A stretch of DNA of 64,000 nucleotides, taken from the NCBI GenBank assembly GCA_002435385.1, contig DJMN01000007.1:1-64000 (forward strand), in the 5' to 3' direction. A model generated the notes under the pieces. It worked only from the letters and a program-made list of their open reading frames with translations, made no database searches and had not been told where the DNA came from. Shown in pieces: positions 1 through 11,272 of the stretch (its first letter is position 1; each line of letters opens with the position of its first letter). Position numbers and translations under genes: made by a program. Source of the stretch: Patescibacteria group bacterium UBA6489. Its GTDB lineage: Bacteria; Patescibacteriota; Gracilibacteria; BD1-5; UBA6164.

Positions 1-38
1 TACACACTTTAATGCACACTCCCGTTTAGTAAAAATTA

Positions 39-476
39 CTAAACTTCTTTTTCTTCTTGGATTTTTAATTCTTTTTTCTTCTCCTTTAAAATCATTCTCC
101 TAATCTCCATTCAACTTTGTAACAACATTGCAAAACAAACTCACATAGCATTAAATATAAAATCTAACTTATCAAAAGTTCATGGATACAAATCAATTCA
201 TTGAGTTATCTCTTGGAGTGAAACAAACAAAAAGGCATAAAAACCATTTACAAATTTATTTTTTATAAAAGGTAAATCAAAAAACTTCATTACAAAATAC
301 ATAGTAAAAGAAAAACTAACATTCGCGCCAAAACTGCTAACAATAGTTTTTATACTATTAAATGGAGTAGGGAAGTCATCAGGTAAACCAGAATAATATT
401 TACTAAATAAAAGTCCCAAAATTCAAATAGCTATAAACATCAAATTAATAACCTTTTTTCTTGTTTTCTTTTTCAT
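39..476 (-). CDS. small membrane protein, possibly VanZ-like
   Basis: Read with TGA as Gly this is a 145-residue protein starting at the ATG at 476 (MKKKTRKK) and ending at TAG 39-41. It has a basic N-terminus, about four hydrophobic stretches and a charged Lys/Glu-rich C-terminal tail. The segment around SLQEITQGIDLYPG followed by a D-x-x-FN-x-x-G pattern resembles the E-x-x-Q ... D-x-x-x-N-x-x-G core of VanZ-like membrane proteins, but this is only a pattern match. Four in-frame TGA codons fall inside. Function unknown. Confidence 0.6.
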
Positions 477-535
477 AGATAAAAATTAAATAAATTATTC
501 TTTTAGTATAAAAATACTAATCTTATTTTAGATTT

Positions 536-574
536 CTTCCTTTTACAAAGGAAGTACCGAGGTACGAGGGGATG
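536..574. repeat. short palindromic repeat, variant with GAGG..ACGAG tail
   Basis: A CTTCC/GGAAG hairpin is followed by accgaggtacgagggg. The same architecture, hairpin then GAGG-ACGAG-GGGG, recurs at 41710-41754. No gene is visible in 540-754. Confidence 0.5.
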
Positions 575-686
575 GATTTATATTATGGTACACTATATCA
601 CTAGATTATTCTTATAATTCGATATGTCAACTTTTCAATTATTCAATTGTTAAGTAGTATAACATATATAACACAGATTTTTGTAG

Positions 687-725
687 CCTCTTTCTCCTGA
701 TAAGGAGAGAGAATTAAGAGAGAGG
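687..725. repeat. short C/T-rich palindromic repeat
   Basis: The hairpin TTTCTCCTGATAAGGAGAGA is followed by an A/G-rich arm ending gagagagg. It is a diverged member of the palindromic family found at 1331, 1391, 2142, 34819, 43198, 43270 and 63806. Confidence 0.5.
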
Positions 726-754
726 TAAAACTTTAGAAGCACCAGATACAAAAT

Positions 755-1273
755 CTAATCAATATTCATTCATTCTTTTTTAAGCCATTTTCTATGAACT
801 TTATAATCACTCATCATTTTCTCAACCTCTAACCAAAACTTCTTACTATGGTTCATTTCTTTGAGATGAGCAAGTTCGTGAACTATCACATAATCAATAA
901 CTTCTATAGGAGTTAGTATAAGTCTATAAGTAAAGTTTAGGTTTTTCCTACTACTACAACTTCACCATCTAGTTTTTGCACTAGTTATTCTGACTTTATT
1001 ATATTTAAGTCAATATTTATTAGCGATGAATTTAACTCTATCAGGAATATATTTTTTTGCTTCCTTTCTTAGATTTTTTATATCTTCATCAGATAATTTT
1101 TTTTTATTTTTATGTATCTCCAATTTTTCTTCTATCCATAAACTATGCTTATATATAAAACCTTCTATAGTTTTCTTTGTGGTAAAAAAAGGAGCTTTTA
1201 CAATTAACTCTCATCACTTTACTTGCAAAGTCAGAGTCTTTCTCATGGATTTTATTAATTTATATTTTTGCAT
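755..1273 (-). CDS. YgjP-like (SprT/M48-type) zinc metallopeptidase
   Basis: 172 residues, from ATG 1273 to TAG 755. It belongs to the YgjP/WLM-type family, predicted zinc-dependent peptidases. Visible hallmarks are RWGSCSS at about residues 102-108, VIDYVIVHELAH with the HExxH zinc site at H132-H136, a third ligand in MNHSKKFW (H142) and the C-terminal DYKVHRKWLK. The Gly of RWGSC is written TGA, which is direct evidence for code 25. It stands alone between repeat clusters. The family is well recognised; the substrate is not known. Confidence 0.9.
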
Positions 1274-1330
1274 AGTAATCTAGTTTAAAGGTAGAAGATT
1301 AAAGACTAAAGTCATAGGTTTAAAAATTTA

Positions 1331-1366
1331 TCTCCCTCTCCAGAAAGGGGGGATTAAGGGGGGAGC
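1331..1366. repeat. short C/T-rich palindromic repeat
   Basis: CTCCCTCTCC pairs imperfectly with the following ggggggattaaggggggag arm. It is adjacent to a second copy at 1391, and the stop codon of the glycosylase gene (1368) falls between the two. Confidence 0.6.
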
Positions 1367-1367
1367 T

Positions 1368-2135
1368 TTAAATATACAAATCAAATTCTACTCCCCCCTC
1401 CTTACTAAGGAGGGGGCTAGGGGGTGGTCAATCCCTAACTAACTCTTCATAATTTACCCATAAAATTGCATCTAGATGTAATTGAGGAATTTCTAATTTT
1501 TCACTTAATTTTTTATAAAAGTCAGATATATTTTTATCATTATCATCTTTATAAAAATCAAATATTTTTTCTAATCTAGAATCAATAGGAATATTTATTT
1601 CTTCTGGAAACTTTATAAGTTTAGAAAAAGCAATTCTACAACCATAACTAAACATTTTTACAGCAAAAACTATAGTTTTTGCTGTGTTTTTTTGGTTCAT
1701 AACACTAGCCAAATCATTTCTAAAAGTATCCATATTTTCATAATAATATTCTATTTTTTCCTCAAATATTTTTAAAAATTTTTTAAGTTTTCATAGTCTT
1801 TTTATTTTTATTTCAAGAAGTCTTCTATTTCATTTTGATTGCCTAATAAATTTCTCTAATTCACTTGTAATATCATTAAAATCAGAACCATATCTTGAAA
1901 AATATTTAGAAAATTCTTCCCAATAATTTTCTCCAGTAGATGATAGTTGATAGCAGATTATAGAATTACTAAGTATAAGAGATAAAAATTCTTCTTTATT
2001 TAGATTTTTAGAAAACCATAATTTTTCTAGAGCTAAAAATTGTCTATCAGATTTCTCTATTTCAAAAGCATCTTGTAATGTATAATTTTTTAGCTTACTA
2101 TAAATTTTTTTTGTCATATAATAATTCTTAATCAT
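1368..2135 (-). CDS. AGOG-type N-glycosylase/DNA lyase
   Basis: A 255-residue protein results when TGA is read as Gly, from ATG 2135 to TAA 1368. It resembles the AGOG family of 8-oxoguanine DNA glycosylase/AP lyases (DUF1886), base-excision repair enzymes best known in archaea. Matching segments are ICYQLSSTGENYWEEFSKYF near residues 60-80, a Lys/Arg-rich region after residue 100 (GNRRLLEIKIKRLGK) and TAKTIVFAVKMFSYG near residue 155. Family members carry their catalytic Lys near this last segment. The last roughly 20 residues (GPPPSPLLSKEGGVEF and on) are encoded by the palindromic repeat at 1391-1429; the conserved part ends just before it. Under the standard code this would be two separate ORFs. 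Confidence 0.8.
1391..1429. repeat. C/T-rich palindromic repeat, near-consensus copy inside a CDS
   Basis: Reads CCCCCCTCCTTACTAAGGAG followed by ggggctagggggtgg, nearly identical to the copies at 2142 and 63806. It forms the coding 3' end of the glycosylase gene. Confidence 0.75.
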
Positions 2136-2141
2136 ATTATT

Positions 2142-2176
2142 TCCCCCTCCTTAGCAAGGAGGGGGCTAGGGGGTGA
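2142..2176. repeat. C/T-rich palindromic repeat, near-consensus copy
   Basis: CCCCCTCCTTAGCAAGGAGG followed by gggctagggggtg, six bases upstream of the glycosylase start codon. The gene is therefore bracketed by two copies of the repeat. The remaining intergenic sequence to 2353 is AT-rich and presumably holds the pilus operon promoter. Confidence 0.75.
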
Positions 2177-2353
2177 TTTTAAAAATCTAAACTTAATTAT
2201 ATATAGATTATTTTTTTATACAAAAAAGGAATAAAATTTCCTAATTTATTGTTAATTATATTAAACCATATATATATATCTAATCAAGGGAATTTATTTA
2301 ACTTTTTAATAAATAAATGTTATTATTTTATATAACTAGATAGTAACTAAAAA

Positions 2354-3580
2354 ATGATGGAGCCTATTGCAAATATAGACAAAATAAAGGTAAAATTGAA
2401 TATATGAGATGTTGTAGATTATATAAACTCAATATTCGAGGAAGCAATAAATCTATGAGTTTCAGATATTCATATTGAACCTACAGAGGATTTTTTGATG
2501 ATAAGGTTTCGTCAAGATGGAGATTTTTTTATTGTTGATAAGTTAAATAATGAAAATTATAGCTCTATTGTAACTAGATTGAAGGTATTATCAAAAATAA
2601 AAATTGATGAGAATAAGAAGCCTCAAGATGGTAAAATAGTTTATTATTATGAGAAAGAAGACTTAAATGTAGATATTCGTTTATCGACTCTACCTACAAA
2701 TTATGGAGAGAAAGTAGTTATGAGAATATTAAAACAAGATGAATCTTTAACAAACTTAGATGCACTAGGTTTTATAGATATAAATTTAGAGAAAATTAAA
2801 AAATCATTAAAAAGTACATATTGAATAATATTAGTAGCTTGACCTACATGATCTTGAAAATCTACTACATTGTTTTGAATATTGAAACATTTTGACCCTT
2901 TAGAATTCAATATTTCAACTCTTGAAGATCCTATAGAATATAATATACAATATGTAAACCAGTCACAAACTAGATCAGATATCTGATATACTTTTGCAAC
3001 GGGATTAAGAAGTCTTGTTAGGCAAGATCCTGACATAATAATGGTATGAGAAATCAGAGACCACGAGACAGCGATTTTGGCAGTAGAAGCAGCTTTAACA
3101 TGACATTTAGTATTATCAACAATACATACAAATTCTGCAACTTGAACAGTACAGAGACTTATAAATATGGATGTGGAACCATTTTTATTAGCTAGTGCTA
3201 TGAAAATGGTTATTTCTCAGAGATTAGTTAAAAGAAATTGTAAAAATTGTAAAGAAGAGGAACCAATTAAAGAACCTATTTTAAAAAAAGTTGAGGAAAT
3301 TCTTTGAAATATAATGGAAAAAGAAGATATAAGATCAATCAAGTTTGTAAAATGAAAAGGGTGTGATAAGTGTAACCATACCTGATATAAGTGAAGAATG
3401 TGAATACATGAGGTGCTTATTATTTGAGAATTTTTAGAGAAGATGATTCTAGAAAAGGACAGTTCTAATAATATGAAAAAAAATGCTGTAGAGCATGGCA
3501 TGATAACTATTGTACAAGATGGATTATTAAAGGCTGCATTGTGAGAAACAACAGTAGAAGAGGCATTAAAACTGATATAA
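2354..3580 (+). CDS. pilB: type IV pilus assembly ATPase PilB/GspE
   Basis: 408 residues. It is the hexameric cytoplasmic ATPase that drives pilus polymerisation. SDIHIEP and the RQDG segment mark the N2 domain (residues 35-60). Walker A GPTGSGKST is at residues 163-171 with all three Gly written TGA. An Asp-rich box, VRQDPDIIMVGEIRD Walker B and an AVEAALTGHLV histidine motif follow. A tetracysteine zinc site (CKNC near 296-299, GCDKC near 336-340) lies near the C-terminus. It lacks the N-terminal domain of longer PilB proteins. It is first in an operon with a phosphatase (nine bases downstream) and pilC. Confidence 0.95.
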
Positions 3581-3589
3581 TAAAGAAAT

Positions 3590-5491
3590 ATGTTTAACTT
3601 TTTAAAAAAGACAGTAAATACCGAAAATATAAAAGATGTAAATTGAGCTCTTGCTGCAATAGATTTATACATCTATTTAGAGGAGTGGGAAAATGCCAAA
3701 AATTCAATAAAAGAAGTTGAAATAAAAGAAAAATCTCATTTTCAACAAGAGAGCAAAAAAAATAAGAGTAACCCTACTATATTAAACAAGCTATGAGAAA
3801 ACTATAATAGAAATATTATAAGGATAGAAAAACTAAAAAAAAAGTATAAAGATAAAAAGGCAAATTTTGAGGAAAAGAATAAAAAAAAGATTTTTAATTT
3901 AAAAATAAAGAAAATAACTGAAGAAATTGAAAAATCTCTTTCTACAGGTAATACCAAAGAAGCTTTAGAAATACTAGATGATTTTCTAAGTGAATATAGA
4001 GAAATCCCTATTGTTGTTACTTTTTATGCAAAAGAAAAGAAAAAAATATTAAAAGAAGAACAAAAACAAAAAGAAAAAGAGGAAAAAAAGAGAAAAGAAA
4101 AATGGTGAGAAAATGAAGAGGCAGAAGCATTAAGGCTTATATGAAAAACGGTTAAAGTAGATGAAATAAAAAAGGAAGATGAAGGATATAAGGAATTATC
4201 ATTTTTTTGAAAAATACTAAATACATTAACTTTTTACAGAAGACTAAAAGATAGATTAGAGAAGAAGAGATTGTTAGACGAAGTTAGAATTTTGATAGAT
4301 GAAGAAAACAAGATAAAGGAAGACCTTGCTATAAAAAAATTAGAAAATATACATAAATGATTAGTAAAAGAGTTATTAAAAAGTAATCTAATATGATATG
4401 ATATATATTGAAAAGTTTTATGAAGAGATAAGATTTCTTGAGATGCTGTTAACTTTTCAGAGACCAAAAAACAATATTGTTTCTTTCTATGAGATGCAAC
4501 ATGACATTGAGTTAGAGCAGGTTTAATAATCTCTTTACTAAATAAACACTTTAAAGATCTATCATGATCAGACAAATTTAGAGATATAGTTTTTAGAATA
4601 AATAATAACTTAAAAGCAAAACTCGAAAGTAGAAACTTTGTAACATGAATATTTTTTAGAATAAACAAAAGAAATACTAATGCAATAGACTTTATATGAA
4701 TGTGACATGAACCGATGCTCTTATATAAAAATGATGAGAAAAAGGTAGAACAGATAATTCCATGATGACTAGCCATGTGAATTAGGAAGTTAAAATGAAT
4801 TGATGATATACCAGTAAAAAGTATGGAATTATGAGACAAAGATATAATACTCACGTACAGTGATTGAGTTACCGAAACAAAAGACAAAGACGGTAATTTT
4901 TACTGATTAGAAAGGTTGAAAGAGACCTTTTTAAATGCTGCTAGGAGCAGAAACGAAGATATGGTTTGATTGTATAATTATATATTAGAAGATCTATGAA
5001 ACTTTAAATGATGAACAAACTTTACCGATGATACAACTATATTGATGGTAAAAAGAGATAAAAATAAAGATATAGTAGAAAAAAATTCTGAAGACTTCTC
5101 TAATATTATAGAAAAAGAATGATTAAGCTCAAGCGAATCAAAAAGGCTTGTTTGAAAAAATAAAGAATGAATGTTAGATGAAATAAATAGAATAAAGAAA
5201 GAAAAAGAAACAAAGCATTTAATAGAGATTTTAGAACATCTATATCTGACATGAGAAATACTAAAATTAAAAGAAGAAGCTACAAGATTTATAAAAGATT
5301 GATTCATAGATAAAAAAATAAACTTTTATTTAAAAAAAGCACTAGAAAACGAAAATAACTACAAGGTAAACTTAAAGAACCAAAAGATATTACATAAGTA
5401 CAATACACTGTTAGCACTATACAAAAGTTGAAATTTTGATTCAGTTATAGAAGAATGCCAAAATGTTATAATTAAAAATGGTGATATTTAG
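3590..5491 (+). CDS. SpoIIE/PP2C-family serine phosphatase in the pilus operon
   Basis: 633 residues. The first ~240 are Lys/Glu-rich, probably helical and coiled coil. A SpoIIE-type PPM phosphatase domain follows: GDATGHG metal site near 297, MGHEPMLLY near 365, GGLAMGI near 388, ILTYSDGVTE near 420 and DDTTILMVKR near 479. A further helical C-terminal region ends in TPR-like helices. PPM enzymes dephosphorylate phospho-Ser/Thr using two metal ions. The position between pilB and pilC suggests it controls the pilus machine by dephosphorylation, which is inference. No kinase is visible in the operon. Confidence 0.85.
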
Positions 5492-5516
5492 GAAAATATA
5501 ATTTAAGAAGTGAAAA

Positions 5517-6731
5517 ATGTTTTTTACCCCAAAATTTTACGACAAACACTGAAATTTTGATAATAGTAAATTTATCTACCTTTTAAAAAAAGCTCAAAAA
5601 GCTAAAGCAAAAAGCAAAGAGCATAAATATGTGGTTAAAAGGGAGATTTTAATATTTTCTAGAGTCTCTCAAAAAGAATTACGGCAATTTATAAATAAAT
5701 TATCGATATTTATTAATTCATGAATTGATATAAAATGAGCACTTTGAATGTTGGTTAAACAATTAAAAAATCCCTTGTTAAAAAGAATTGTAGAAAAGAT
5801 GAAAGTAAATATTGATCACTGAATAACTATGAGTGAAACAATGGCTTCTTATCCAAAAGTATTTGATTCTCTTACCGTTGCATTAACAGAGGTTTGAGAA
5901 AAAACAGGGCAACTTTGAGCAATAATGTCAGAACTTGATAAAAATTTACTTGAAAGTATAACTCTAAAAGCAAAAGTTAAATGAGCTATGATATATCCAA
6001 TGATATTGCTTCTATTAACATCAACAATGGTGACATTTATGATGACTTTTATTGTTCCTAAGATAACAGACTCTTTCAAGAAAGCAGGAACAGAGCTACC
6101 AGCATTAACTCAATTAATTGTATCAATATCAAATTTTTTCTTGAATGATTGGTATATATTAATATCCGCTATTATTGCAACAATATTGTTATTCAAAATA
6201 ATAAACCAAATTCATTTATGAAAAATTTTCTTTGCAGCAATTGCTGTAAAAATGCCTATATTTTGATACATAGTAAAACAATCAAATATTATATATTTTG
6301 TAAAGTCATTTACGATTCTTCTTGATGCTTGAGTGTTGTTACTTGATGCCATCAAGGTATCTAGTAAAGTTGTCCCTAACTTGTTATATAAAAGAGAAAT
6401 AATAAGGGTAAAAAATGAAGTAGAAGTATGATTAACTATATCTAAATCCCTATGATTAAATGTAGACTATGATACAAATATATACCTAAATAAACTATTT
6501 CCAGAAGAGTTTGCTTATGTTGTAAATACATGAGAGGAAACGTGAAGCCTTTCAGATTCCTTAAAAAAGATATGAATAAATTATAGTATAGATTTAAGAA
6601 GATATATATGAAACCTAGCTACTATGCTAGAACCGATTATAATCGTTATAGTTTGATTTTTAGTAGGTACAATTGTTATCGCAATTATGCTTCCATTCTT
6701 TGAAATGTGAAAAATTGCAAAACAATTATAA
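5517..6731 (+). CDS. pilC: type IV pilus inner-membrane platform protein PilC/GspF
   Basis: 404 residues. It is the polytopic platform that couples PilB to pilin assembly. Two T2SSF repeats are visible: the first around residues 65-190 (FINKLSIFINSGIDIKGAL ... VFDSLTVALTEVGEKTGQL), the second around 275-395 (SFTILLDAGVLLLDAIKV ... EEFAYVVNTGEETGSLSDSL). Three to four transmembrane helices are present, including MLEPIIIVIVGFLVGTIVIA near the end. It lies 25 bases after the phosphatase. Many Gly are TGA. Confidence 0.95.
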
Positions 6732-6916
6732 TAGATGTAAATCACTTATTTGTAAGTATTAAAAAACAAAAAAAAATCAAGTCTATTCAAAAATATATGA
6801 AATATTTGCCAAACGAAATAATATAAGTTATACTCTGATAGTCTTTTAGTTTTGTAAGCAAGAAGACTGAAAATCAAAAATATGATTTTTATTTTATATC
6901 TTAACTTTTTTTTACT

Positions 6917-7708
6917 ATGAAAAGTATAAAAAGTACAAAAAAAGCATTTACATTAGTTGAGTTAATCGTGGTTATAGTTATTTTAGCTATACTAGGTACT
7001 ATAGCATTCATTTCTTTGCAAGGACACAGTGCTGATGCAAGAAATACTAAAAGAACTAGTGATTTAAGCCAAATTAGTTCAGCTATAACTACTGAAAATG
7101 CACAAGGAACACCTCTTGTTTCTTTCGTTAACTATGTTACAGGAAGTACTTTATCTGGTGTTGCACTAGGGTGAGCTTCTGCTACAGGATTAACTACTTC
7201 TGAATATGTTGCAGGTACTCCTAACTATACTGCTCTTGGTGTAAAAGAGGATGATTTCAAAGATCCTAATGAAAAACCATATGTATTAGCTGTTACGACT
7301 AAAATAAGTGGTAAATATGAGGCCGCAGCTTCTATGGAAGATGGAGCAGGAGCAAATATAGCTAAAGTAGTTGGAACATATTCTCCTAGAGCTAATAATG
7401 CTTATACTACTGATAACATAGAAAGTATTGACAGTACTAATAGCTTAATAATTATAACTGATTCTACGGCTAATTTTTTCAAGAAAGATGATGTTATAAG
7501 TGATGGAACTAATACTTGAACTATTACAAAAGTTTCAAATGATGGTTTAACTCTTACAGTTAGTTCTACTTCTGGTTTCACTGCTACATGAGTATTAAAT
7601 CTAGAATATAGTGAAAGTACTGGTTTAATAGATGATAATACGGCTTGAGATGATACTCAAAATGATTGAACTGTTCTTGATAATCAGTCTACTTACTTAC
7701 CTTACTAG
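6917..7708 (+). CDS. type IV pilin-like major subunit
   Basis: 263 residues. A short basic leader (MKSIKSTKKA) precedes the class III prepilin site, then FTLVELIVVIVILAILGTIA, the hydrophobic alpha-1 helix with Glu at mature position 5. The C-terminal part is rich in Thr, Ser, Asn and Gly and has no recognised domain. It follows pilC after 185 bases and is closed by a strong terminator, so it is probably expressed as an abundant monocistronic subunit. The leader peptidase PilD is not in the window. Confidence 0.9.
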
Positions 7709-7722
7709 TATCTAGTTAAAAT

Positions 7723-7768
7723 AAACATAAAAAAACTTTCTCTGAAAAGAGAAAGTTTTTTTATGTTT
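7723..7768 (+). terminator. intrinsic terminator after the pilin gene
   Basis: Long hairpin AAACATAAAAAAACTTTCTC with its complement around a short ctgaaa loop, with a T-run, starting 15 bases after the pilin stop. Confidence 0.85.
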
Positions 7769-7935
7769 AAATATTATAATTAAAATATAAAATTCAAAAT
7801 AATCAAAGCATTATATTTTATTTATCAATAAAATATGATATAATAAAAATGACTTATTATAAACATTTCTTAATACTTTTATAAACATAAAATTTTTTAA
7901 GAAAAGAGATATAAAGTAACCAATAAAAACAAAAA

Positions 7936-10383
7936 ATGGAAAATATTGTAACAATAATCATGGTTATAATAACACTAGTTGTTTTATGATTTATAACACT
8001 ACAAATACTAAGAAGAAAAGCAGATTTTGAAAGGACTCTAAATTTAGCATTTCTAAAAATAACTTTACCTAAAAAAGACTCTGATCTAGATGATAGAAAA
8101 GAAACTCTTAAGGACTTTAAGGAAGCTGTATCTATTATGGAACAACTATTCTCTTCTTTAAAAAGTGTTCATAGTTCAAAAATATTGAAAAAGATTTTAT
8201 GACAAGATTTATTAAGTTTTGAGTATATTGCCCACGAATGAGAAATACTGTTCTTTATAGTAGCCCCTAAAAACTACAGACACCTTATAGAAAAACAAGT
8301 AAACGGATTTTATCCAGATGCAGTTATTGAAGAAACAACAGAAGTAAACATTTTTAAAGATAGAAAATACTATGAATGAACTTACTTACATACAAAAAAA
8401 CCTTTCTTTTTTCCTATAAAAACATATCAAAAATTAGAAAGTGACCCTATAAACAACATAACAAATGCTCTATCAAAATTAGAAGAAGATGAATCAGCTG
8501 CAATACAAGTACTTTTAAAGCCTATCGAAGATGATTGGCAGAAAGATTGTACAAAACAATCATCAAATATGATGAAGTGAAAAAAAACATGATTTAGTTT
8601 GAATCCAATCAATTGGCTTTTCTCTATAGTTGAAACACTTTTATCAGCTGGAGAAGAAGATGATAAGAATCCTATGAAAGATGATTCTGGAGAAACATCA
8701 GCTCTAACACAAGAAAGATCAAAAACAGTAGATGAAAAATGAGATAAGACAGGTTTTTGAGTTATTATTAGAGTTATAGCAACTTGAAATGATAAACCAA
8801 TGGTTAGTACAGAACTTATAAATATAATAAGTTCATTTTCTCAATTTTCTTATCCAGATTTTAATAAAATCTGACCTACTATAAGGCATAATAAAAATGC
8901 CTTAGTAAGAAATTATATATATAGATATTTTAAAAAACCATTTTGGGTTAAAAAAATGATTTTAAATACAGAGGAGTTAGCTAGTATATTCCACTTTCCA
9001 CATATAAAGTACAACAAAACACCAGAGATAAAATGGCAAAATTTCAAAATAGTAAAAGCCCCAAGTAACATTCCTAAAGAAGGACTTTTATTATGACACA
9101 ATATTCATAGATGAGTAAAAAGAGAAATCAGGATAAAAAACGAAGATAGATTCAGACACTTTTATGTTATCTGACAAACAGGTACTTGAAAATCTAGTAT
9201 ACTACAAGTTATGTGTAGGCAAGACTTCGTTAATTGAGAATGAGTATGAGTAATAGATCCACATGGTGATTTAGCAAGAGACTTATTACCATTTATTCCT
9301 AGGGAAAGAGCGGATGATGTAATCTACTTTGATCCATCAGATTTAGATAGACCAATGTGATTAAACATGCTAGAAGCTAAAACAGAAGATGAAAAAGAAC
9401 TTGTAGCAATGGATGCATTAAACATAATGATAAAATTATTTGGTAATGAAATATTTGGACCTCGTATTCAGGATTATTTTAGAAATGCCGTTTTAACGCT
9501 TATGGATTATCCTCAATGATGAGCTATAACAGATGTAGTTAGAATGTTTACAGATGAAGATTTTCAAAAAGATCATGTAAGGCATGTAAAGAACCCAATA
9601 GTAAAGAACTGGTGGGAAAAGACTTATGCAAGTATGTGACAAAGAGAAAAAGCTGAAATTATACCTTACTTTGCAGCTAAATTTGGGCAATTTATTACAA
9701 ATAGGATGATGAGAAATATTATCTGACAAATAAAATCAAGTTTTGATATACTAGATATCATGCAAAATAGAAAGATTTTACTAGTAAACTTAAGTAAATG
9801 AAGACTCTGAGATTTAAACTCAAAGTTACTTTGAATGATGTTGGTATCAAAACTACAGATGGCAGCCATGAGAAGAGATAAGATAGCAAAAGAGGATAGA
9901 AAGGATTACTTTCTGTATATAGATGAATTCCAAAACTATGTAACAGATTCTATAGAATCTATTCTATCAGAAGCCAGAAAATATAGATTAAGTTTAAATA
10001 TAGCTCACCAATACTTATGACAATTAGAACAATCAGATGCATTAACTAAATCTAGTCTAAACTTGAAGCAAGCTATTTTCGGTAACGTATGATCTATAAT
10101 GAGTTATAAAATTTGACCTGAAGACTGAGAATTTATGAGCAAATACTATGCTCCAACTTTTTCTGATCAAGACCTAGTAAATATGGATAAGTTTAAGTCA
10201 GTTATGAAATTAGCTATAGATAATCAGCCATCTACACCATTCTCTATGATTCCAAAGAATCCATACCTAGAACAATGAGATGAAAAAATAGCTAAAGCAT
10301 TTGTTGAACTATCTAGACTAAAATATTGAAGAGATGTAGCTTTTGTAAACAAAGAGATAGAATATAGAATAGGAAGTGTTTAA
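7936..10383 (+). CDS. VirD4/TraG-like ATPase (HerA/FtsK superfamily)
   Basis: 815 residues. One N-terminal transmembrane helix (residues 3-25) is followed by a long variable region. The motor domain has Walker A VIGQTGTGKSS near residue 411, VIDPHGDL near 437, a MMLVSKLQMAAMRR helix and Walker B YFLYIDEFQNY near 658, then LSLNIAHQYLGQLE. This arrangement is that of membrane-anchored ATPases related to conjugative coupling proteins, widespread in CPR genomes even without a full type IV secretion system. No other conjugation gene is nearby, so a role in DNA uptake, transfer or secretion is open. Confidence 0.85.
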
Positions 10384-10417
10384 TTGATTTTGTCACTTTT
10401 ACTTTATTTTATCGTTT

Positions 10418-10456
10418 TAAAAAATTAGTAAGCTTTTATTTTACTAATTTTTTTTA
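10418..10456 (+). terminator. intrinsic terminator after the VirD4-like gene
   Basis: AAAAAATTAGTAA / TTTACTAATTTTTTTT hairpin with a T-run. It ends a few bases before the next start codon. Confidence 0.75.
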
Positions 10457-10459
10457 TTT

Positions 10460-11263
10460 ATGAGAAAAAAAATATTTTTATTTATAAGTATTACATTATT
10501 TGGTTTACTTTCATTTTGAACTACAAACTGAACAGATGTATGTAAAGATCAAGTATACTGTACCTCAGAAGAAGTTCGGAATTCTGATGATGTTCACTAT
10601 ACAGTTTATCGTACAATAGATTACTGTACAAACAACTCAGACGAAGTTTACAATATTGTACATAAATGAGCATGTGATGATAGTTGTATTGAAATATGAT
10701 GATCAATATGAAACTTTGAGTCTGATGAAAATCTTCAGTGTTGTGAATGATTAACTCCAGTTATTCCAAAATGATTTAATCCAGAGATGCCTTTACTAGA
10801 TTCTCCATCTATATGTATAAAAAAATGAGATTGAGTTTGTGATGATAAATATGAAGATAGCTATAATTCTCCAGAGGATTGCAAAGAACAAAAAGTATGT
10901 ACTACAGATTATACTCCTGTTTGTTGAAGAGAAAAAATACTTTGTGAGATGGATTGATGCTGAGTAAACTTACCTAAAACATACTCTAATATGTGTAAAT
11001 TAGAAAATGATAATGCAATGTTTTTATATAATTGAGAATGTATAGAAGAGTGAGTTAAAGATAAAATAGATTCTATTATGTTAAAGCTAGAAGATAGGAT
11101 TAAATCTACTGATAATACTATAGAAGAAAAAGTATGAATAATAGATAATTTAATAGATAAATTTAATGAGTTCTTAAACAAGACACCTAAATATTCATCA
11201 ATAATCAATTATATTATAAATAGATTAGAAGAGATTATTTCATCTTTATATGGATTAGAATAA
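10460..11263 (+). CDS. secreted cysteine-rich protein with Kazal-like domain
   Basis: 267 residues. An N-terminal hydrophobic signal (KKIFLFISITLFGLLSF) is followed by about twenty Cys. The segment CTTDYTPVCGREKI ... YSNMCKLEN ... YNGEC matches the Kazal serine-protease-inhibitor spacing (C-x-PVCG-x-x-x-YxNxC). An upstream segment GDGVCDDKYEDSYNSPEDC is typical of secreted CPR proteins. The last 65 residues are charged and helical. It probably acts outside the cell, perhaps protecting against proteases of a host or prey; that role is inference. Confidence 0.7.
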
Positions 11264-11272
11264 ATCTGTAAA

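Noticed and set aside
1026..1283. Plus-strand open frame opposite the YgjP-like gene
   Set aside because: It is the shadow of a minus-strand gene with conserved RWGSC and HELAH motifs.
1331..2176. CRISPR array near the C/T-rich repeats
   Set aside because: Repeats are palindromes at irregular spacing with a gene between them, no unique spacers of equal length and no cas genes in the window.
4234..5307. Minus-strand open frames inside the phosphatase gene
   Set aside because: Ser/Phe/Ile-rich shadows of a plus-strand gene with intact SpoIIE motifs; they only look long because TCA in the coding strand is avoided less than TGA.
7936..10383. Complete type IV secretion or conjugation locus
   Set aside because: Only the coupling-protein-like ATPase is present; neighbours are a secreted protein and FolD.
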